DNA of 40,604 nucleotides from Roseburia hominis (lineage in GTDB: Bacteria > Bacillota > Clostridia > Lachnospirales > Lachnospiraceae), in contig JAETOE010000032.1 of the NCBI GenBank assembly GCA_021771815.1, forward strand, positions 1-40,604. The letters run 5' to 3'. A program made the translations under genes and the position numbers. Below the pieces are notes generated by a model that saw nothing but the letters and a program-made list of their open reading frames with translations, ran no database searches and was not told the origin of the DNA. Shown here one piece after another: positions 36,249 to 40,604 of this stretch (its first letter is position 1; each line of letters begins with the position of its first letter).

Positions 36249-37292
36249 TTATTTTACACTTATTTTACTGGTAAACTCCTTTGGCTTGTGCTGCTCCCTA
36301 TATTTCCTCGGAGTAACCCCTTTATATGCTTTAAACATTTTTCCCATATAGCTCTGTGATGAAAAGCTGACATATTCTGCTATGTCGGCAATGCTTTCCT
36401 CGGAGTGTGTCAGCAGATTTGCCGCATGCTCAATTCGTACAAAGGTTATATAATCCTGTAAACACATCCCCATCTCCGTCCGAAACAGGCGCGATAAATA
36501 TCCGGAACTGATTCCCAAAGCGTCCGCTATGTCATTTAAATAAATTTTTTCACGATAATGCTTATTCACATAATCCCTGCATTGTTCTACATAACTGGAG
36601 CTGGTTCGGTCTTGCTTCTTCTCCGCAACGCGGGCTGCCAGTTCCTGTACCGCCTGATTACGATACGCTAATAACCGCGCAATATCCTTACAACTGTCGC
36701 ATTTTTGAATATAAAAATCACTTAACCGATAAGCCACTGAAGGTGAAATTCCGCCTTCGATTGCTGCTCTGGTACACAGCGTAATTCCGACGATCGCTGC
36801 GTTTCTCCAATGATTGATCTCTTTTTCGGATAGTTTTCCTAAATCCACATCCATACTTCTGGTATATCGCAAAGCTCCATCCACGTTTCCCTCGCGCACG
36901 CAGTCCAACAGCTTTCGTTCTTCCTGATAGGTATGATGATATAGTGCTTCCCCCGCTTCTTTTATCTCAAATATGATCTTTTCCGTCTCTTCCTGTTTCT
37001 TTGAATCCGCGGCAATCTGATTCGCGGCAATCAGTTTATCATCCTCATACTCGGTCTCCTCCAATATATGTCCAAGCATCTCCACCACATCAAGTATCTC
37101 AGAAAACCGGAAATGCTTTAATTGCTTTTCCGGTTCTTCCTGAATCCCATATTTCTTATAAAATTGGTGCAATTCAACACGATTTAGTAATTCCAGGCTC
37201 ATAGGACCAATCATAAAATATTGCCCCTCACTCCTGATACACGCAAAATAGACCATATATTCATCCATGAAAATATATGGCTCCTTTTGCAT
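36249..37292 (-). CDS. AraC-family regulator, frame severed from its first codons by a TGA
   Basis: C-terminal ~100 residues are an AraC DNA-binding domain: two helix-turn-helix units (YLNDIADALGISSGYLSRLF and SIADIAEYVSFSSQSYMGKMF) and GVTPRKYREQ. The N-terminal ~230 residues form a sensor typical of Lachnospiraceae sugar regulators. The same frame continues upstream to ATG 37451 but is cut by TGA at 37370-37368. Translation could restart at ATG 37292, which has AAGGAG 5 bases upstream, giving a ~347-residue protein lacking about 53 N-terminal residues. It lies directly before the symporter gene it probably controls. Confidence 0.8.
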   Translation of the reverse strand: MQKEPYIFMDEYMVYFACIRSEGQYFMIGPMSLELLNRVELHQFYKKYGIQEEPEKQLKHFRFSEILDVVEMLGHILEETEYEDDKLIAANQIAADSKKQEETEKIIFEIKEAGEALYHHTYQEERKLLDCVREGNVDGALRYTRSMDVDLGKLSEKEINHWRNAAIVGITLCTRAAIEGGISPSVAYRLSDFYIQKCDSCKDIARLLAYRNQAVQELAARVAEKKQDRTSSSYVEQCRDYVNKHYREKIYLNDIADALGISSGYLSRLFRTEMGMCLQDYITFVRIEHAANLLTHSEESIADIAEYVSFSSQSYMGKMFKAYKGVTPRKYREQHKPKEFTSKISVK

Positions 37293-37367
37293 ATCCGCTC
37301 CTTCCCAAAGCATCCGCCTTAATGGTTCGCACTTACAAATCGGATTATATTCCGAACTGTCGCAAAA

Positions 37368-37451
37368 TCATTGCAGGTGTTTTTCGTCCGCACAAAATAT
37401 TCCGATATTCAAAAGCGTTGAAAAACGCCGCAGTAAATACTCTTTGTTCAT
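37368..37451 (-). pseudogene. Severed first 27 codons of the AraC-family gene, ending in TGA
   Basis: ATG 37451 has GGAG 7 bases upstream and lies 2 bases after the DUF4405 stop. It reads MNKEYLLRRFSTLLNIGIF and on to HLQ, then TGA, then continues in the same frame with FCDSSEYNPICK into the regulator. Similar full-length AraC regulators carry such an N-terminal stretch, so this is a nonsense mutation of a once longer gene. Confidence 0.7.
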
Positions 37452-37453
37452 CG

Positions 37454-38119
37454 TTATTCTCCATTCTTAAGCCACAGGCAGAGATAATTTCCTATAAAGA
37501 TAAACAGCCCCATAATCGCAATATAATCCAGATAAAAAAACAGCAGCGGCTCGTCAAAATCAAAAAAGACAAACTGATTTCTTAGCAGCATGTAATTGCC
37601 GATCTCCCGTTTTACAAAAGCAAACACGCCATAACCGGCAATCGCCAATGCCAGAATGCGCAGTACCCATGTACGGACAAACGAGTCGGTTTTTACTAAT
37701 TTTTTTGCCATTCCCATTATCATGCTCCAATGAAATCCAAGGTGGAGGGACATCAGAACAAATCCCCAATAGGCTGCGAGCATGTGCAGCCTTCGTGCGA
37801 AGGCCCTGCCGCCGCTGATCGGGAGAAAGGAAAGGACATGGCGGGAAAGAATGACCCCGCTGACCATAGAGCCAATCATAGCGGCCAACACCAAAATCAC
37901 CAATATGGTCTGCCAGATGCGCAGCTGCGTATATTTGCCGTTCAAAAGATTCCTGCTCCACTTTCCGTTTAAGATGTGGTGGGCGATAAACAGGACAAAC
38001 ATTCCCATTCCCAACCACTCATGCGCCGCCTGTCCCACCAGTTCATAGGGCATAAGCAGCAGCAGGGCAATCGTCATGCCTATGTCAACACATATTTTCG
38101 CGATCATTTTCGGCTTCAC
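37454..38119 (-). CDS. DUF4405-type membrane protein (cytochrome b561-like)
   Basis: 221 residues with about six membrane segments. Paired His residues lie inside helices (AAHEWLGMGMF, FIAHHIL, RRLHMLAAYWGF, LHLGFHW), the pattern of haem-b-coordinating cytochrome b561/formate dehydrogenase gamma-like proteins and of DUF4405. This suggests electron transfer across the membrane. GTG 38119 follows AAGGAGG. Directly after the flavodoxin lipoprotein and before the AraC gene. Haem binding is inferred, not shown. Confidence 0.7.
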   Translation of the reverse strand: MKPKMIAKICVDIGMTIALLLLMPYELVGQAAHEWLGMGMFVLFIAHHILNGKWSRNLLNGKYTQLRIWQTILVILVLAAMIGSMVSGVILSRHVLSFLPISGGRAFARRLHMLAAYWGFVLMSLHLGFHWSMIMGMAKKLVKTDSFVRTWVLRILALAIAGYGVFAFVKREIGNYMLLRNQFVFFDFDEPLLFFYLDYIAIMGLFIFIGNYLCLWLKNGE

Positions 38120-38137
38120 ACCAGTTTCCTCCTTCGT

Positions 38138-38905
38138 TTAATAGCCAAGCCCGTTCAGCCATTCTGCCACATCCTCCGCCGCGTCAGCCACATCCCGCTC
38201 GCTGACGGTAAAGCCGTCTTCAATGACCGTTGCATCCGGCTCCAACTCTTTTATCGTATCTATTGTACCAGAAAAACGGCTCCCGTTGTGAACATTAAAC
38301 GGAATGATCGTCTTGCCGGAGAAATCATATTCATCAAAAAAGCTGTACAGAGCCTGGGGCATGTCATACCACCATGTAGGAAACCCGATGAAAATGGTGT
38401 CGTACTGATCTAAGTTTTCAATGTGGCTGGTCAGCTCTGGACGGGCGTTTTCGTCCTGTTCCTCCGCCGCATAGTCAATCAGTTCACCGCCGTCTGCCGG
38501 ATATACGACAGATGTCTGAATAGAAAACAGCTCGCCGCCTGTACTTTCCTGAATCATATCTGCCACCGCACGGAGCCGTCCAACCGCTGTTCCGGCTATG
38601 GTCGTATAGCTGGCGGAGGAAACCGCATCAACGCCGCTGTTTTCTGCAGCGGTAAAATATGCAATCAAAATCTTACTGCCGCCCTGTGCCGCACCGCCGT
38701 TATCTGATGCAGCATCCGCAACTTCATCAGACTCACTATTTGTGGTGCTTTCCGTAAACTCTGTGGCAGGCTGGCTGCTTTCCTGTCTTTCTTCCGATTG
38801 TGCGCCCTGTGTATTATCCTCCCCGCCGCAGGCAGCCAGTGCAAATATCATCGTAGCTGCCAACAGACTGGACAAAATGCGGGTTACATAATTGTGCTTC
38901 ATCAT
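38138..38905 (-). CDS. Flavodoxin-fold lipoprotein
   Basis: A 255-residue exported protein. It has a signal peptide with hydrophobic core and lipobox LAAC (Cys about residue 26), then a Ser/Glu/Thr-rich spacer (about 30-75), then a flavodoxin_4 domain. The domain has ILIAYFTAAENSG (phosphate loop region), FIGFPTWWYDMPQAL and FNVHNGSRFSGTID. FMN probably binds outside the membrane. Neighbours DUF4405 and aldo/keto reductase suggest a redox module. GGAGGTAG lies upstream of ATG 38905. Confidence 0.85.
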   Translation of the reverse strand: MMKHNYVTRILSSLLAATMIFALAACGGEDNTQGAQSEERQESSQPATEFTESTTNSESDEVADAASDNGGAAQGGSKILIAYFTAAENSGVDAVSSASYTTIAGTAVGRLRAVADMIQESTGGELFSIQTSVVYPADGGELIDYAAEEQDENARPELTSHIENLDQYDTIFIGFPTWWYDMPQALYSFFDEYDFSGKTIIPFNVHNGSRFSGTIDTIKELEPDATVIEDGFTVSERDVADAAEDVAEWLNGLGY

Positions 38906-38950
38906 AAGTATCTACCTCCAGATTATTTTTCAGACTTTTCCTGTATCTTC

Positions 38951-38990
38951 ATTATAAACAAATCGAGACCTCACAAGAAGTCTCGATTTG
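38951..38990 (-). promoter_or_regulatory. Inverted repeat with -10-like box: terminator and/or promoter-operator
   Basis: A perfect 11-bp inverted repeat (38959-38969 with 38980-38990, 10-base loop) lies between the aldo/keto reductase stop and the flavodoxin gene. On the minus strand it is followed by TTTATAAT, so it may end the reductase transcript. TATAAT (38956-38951) could also be a -10 for the flavodoxin gene with the palindrome over its spacer, as an operator would lie. Confidence 0.5.
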
Positions 38991-39015
38991 TTGTTCAGTT
39001 AATACCTTTCAGTTA

Positions 39016-39903
39016 TTACCAGTTTTTCTTTTCCTTACTGCTGTCGTGCTGCTGTTTCCGCTCCTCGACCATTTTTACAAACCACTCTACCATGTTCGGA
39101 TCATAGTGGGAGAAAAATGCGCTGGTCTTCGTATCAAGCCCTGCGATGATATTCATATCCTCATCCGTCAACGAGAAATCAAAAACATCCATGTTCTGAA
39201 TCATTCTTTCCCTGTGCGTTGACTTCGGAAGCACGATCACGCCTCTCTGGATGTTCCATCGAAGCATCACCTGTGCGGTTGTTTTTCCATACTTTTTGCC
39301 GATCTGCTTTAGCACTTCGTTCTCAAAAAGTCCTCCGCGCCCCTCTCCAAAAGGCGCCCATGCTTCGTGGGCAATATGGTACTTGTCCATCCACTCGTGA
39401 TCTTCTGTGCGCTGGTTCAACACATGTGTCTCAATCTGATTGACCATTGGCGGAATTCTCGTAAAGGATGCAAGATCCACCAACCTGTCCGGATAGAAAT
39501 TGGACACGCCGATTGCCCGCAGTTTCCCTTCTTCATACAGATCCTCCAATGCCCGATACGCGCCATAGTAATCGTTGAACGGCTGGTGAAGCAGCATTAG
39601 ATCCAGATAGTCGGTCTGAAGCTTACGCAGGGATTCTTCCACGGATTTTCTTGTCTCTTCATATCCGTAATGCTCCACCCATACCTTGGAGGTCAGGAAA
39701 ATCTCTTCCCGGGGAATGCCGCTCTTTTTCATTGCAGAGCCGACCTCCTCCTCATTGAAGTATGACTGCGCCGTATCGATACTGCGATATCCCACCTCCA
39801 GAGCATCCAGTACGCACCGCTCACATTCCTCCTTTGTCACCTGATAAACGCCATATCCGAGAACCGGCATCTTCACTCCATTTGATAAGGTTACATATTC
39901 CAT
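39016..39903 (-). CDS. Aldo/keto reductase
   Basis: NADPH-dependent carbonyl reductase, TIM barrel, 295 residues. Catalytic tetrad: Asp and Tyr in DTAQSYFNEE, Lys in LTSKVW, His in MLLHQP. The cofactor-binding C-terminal stretch VLPKSTHRERMIQN is present. GGAGGGATC precedes ATG 39903. Downstream of a second, truncated reductase gene. Substrate unknown. Confidence 0.93.
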   Translation of the reverse strand: MEYVTLSNGVKMPVLGYGVYQVTKEECERCVLDALEVGYRSIDTAQSYFNEEEVGSAMKKSGIPREEIFLTSKVWVEHYGYEETRKSVEESLRKLQTDYLDLMLLHQPFNDYYGAYRALEDLYEEGKLRAIGVSNFYPDRLVDLASFTRIPPMVNQIETHVLNQRTEDHEWMDKYHIAHEAWAPFGEGRGGLFENEVLKQIGKKYGKTTAQVMLRWNIQRGVIVLPKSTHRERMIQNMDVFDFSLTDEDMNIIAGLDTKTSAFFSHYDPNMVEWFVKMVEERKQQHDSSKEKKNW

Positions 39904-39950
39904 CGTGATCCCTCCATTCTCCTTTTACCTCTGCTGATTCCTTCCGCTTC

Positions 39951-40517
39951 TTATTTCTGTTCATCCACAGGAGGCACCATCGCCGCATAAGATTCCAACA
40001 GCTGAGGTGTGCTGGTGTAGTAGCGCTTATTTGTGTTCAACGCTGCGATCTCTGCCATTTCCGTATCACTCAGGCTAAAATCAAACAGATCGAAATTGGC
40101 GCGGATGTGGTCGGGATTCTTAGAACCGGGAATTACCACGTTCCCCGCCTGAATGTGCCAGCGCAGGATGATCTGGGCATTGCTCTTCCCATATTTCGCT
40201 GCCAGTCTGGTAAATACCGGCTCCTGGATCAGCACCTTGTCACCATGTCCCAGAGGGTACCATGCCTGAATAACTATATTTTCCCTTGCAAGAAATTCCT
40301 TCAACTTCTGTTCCTGAGAATACGGGTGTACTTCCGTCTGCAAAATAGCCGGCTTCACTTCGCAAATATCCAGAATTTCCTGAATCTGAGCGGTCGTAAA
40401 GTTAGACAGACCGATGGCTTTGACTTTACCCGCTTTGTATGCCTGCTCCATCAGACGGTACCCTGCGGTGTAATTTCCGGCAGGCTGATGGATCAGCAGC
40501 AGGTCTGCTTGTGTCAA
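39951..40517 (-). pseudogene. Aldo/keto reductase, N-terminally truncated
   Basis: Contains the catalytic His stretch (LLLIHQPAGNY), SNFTTAQ and the cofactor-binding VIPGSKNPDHIRAN, then ends normally at ...PPVDEQK. The first ~100 residues, with the catalytic Asp, Tyr and Lys, are missing. Upstream of about 40520 is unrelated sequence with a hairpin. The TTG at 40517 has no convincing binding site. About 188 residues against ~285 for the family, so inactive. Confidence 0.75.
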
Positions 40518-40550
40518 GTAAGGAATAAAAAAAATTTCATTTTTTAGCGA

Positions 40551-40578
40551 GCCACAGGCAAACTTGCCTATGGCTCAT
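40551..40578. repeat. 13-bp hairpin at the right edge
   Basis: GAGCCACAGGCAA pairs with TTGCCTATGGCTC through one G-U pair or mismatch and a 2-base loop. On the plus strand it is followed by ATATTTT. It lies just beyond the point where the reductase gene is cut, so it may belong to an inserted element. Confidence 0.5.
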
Positions 40579-40604
40579 ATTTTACCATGCCTTTCCAATA
40601 ATTG

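Noticed and set aside
37340-37370. TGA in the AraC gene as a selenocysteine codon with a downstream hairpin (37340-37355)
   Set aside because: The 5-bp hairpin lacks the conserved GU loop of bacterial SECIS elements, and AraC regulators do not use selenocysteine; a nonsense mutation is simpler.

Overview
This window looks like a chromosomal segment of a gut-type Lachnospiraceae (Clostridia, Bacillota). The evidence is the gene content and order, the strong AGGAGG-type ribosome binding sites, consensus sigma-A promoters, a T-box leader, a PASTA Ser/Thr kinase with its PP2C phosphatase, and an archaeal-type AspRS beside gatCAB. I assign it by recognising protein families, not by database search. 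Almost everything except pyrB-pyrI and one small membrane protein lies on the minus strand.

Left edge (1-2300) is eroded accessory DNA: the N-terminal part of a Fic protein running off the edge, a cluster of hairpins, the C-terminal piece of a cell-surface protein, and a truncated, frameshifted MerR-family regulator. The last two meet head to head at a rearrangement junction near 1650. Next comes a long housekeeping operon read right to left from a promoter at 16047-16075 to a terminator at 2253-2284: a MurE-type ligase, priA, def, fmt, a membrane zinc peptidase, rsmB, rlmN, prpC, prkC, rsgA, rpe and thiN. It joins wall synthesis, replication restart, start-methionine processing, rRNA methylation, wall-sensing phosphorylation and ribosome maturation. 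Many of its genes are separated by very short gaps or overlap.

The centre (16.2-25.3 kb) has a small CmpB-like membrane protein, a PH-domain protein, a pyrB-pyrI operon with its own promoter and terminator, and a T-box-controlled operon in the order aspS, NUDIX, GNAT-GatC fusion, gatA, gatB. This operon supplies Asn-tRNA(Asn) and/or Gln-tRNA(Gln) by the indirect route. The T-box specifier reads AAC overlapped by GAA. The GatC subunit is fused in frame to the C-terminus of an acetyltransferase, the most unusual gene in the window.

25.3-31.2 kb is a looser set: GNAT and VOC proteins, a nucleoside phosphorylase paired with an RpiB-like isomerase, a low-molecular-weight phosphatase, fragments of a tyrosine integrase and an HsdS protein, and a MarR-MATE efflux pair with a clear palindromic operator. 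31.2-37.5 kb is a sugar-use cluster: an AraC-type regulator, a GPH-type sugar symporter, an MBL-fold hydrolase, a GH1 6-phospho-beta-glucosidase and a ROK kinase. No PTS gene is present, so the kinase may make the phosphorylated substrate. The AraC gene carries an in-frame TGA at codon 28. 37.4-40.6 kb holds a redox module: a DUF4405-type membrane protein, a flavodoxin-fold lipoprotein and two aldo/keto reductases, the outer one missing its N-terminal third. No tRNA, rRNA, CRISPR array or complete insertion sequence was seen.
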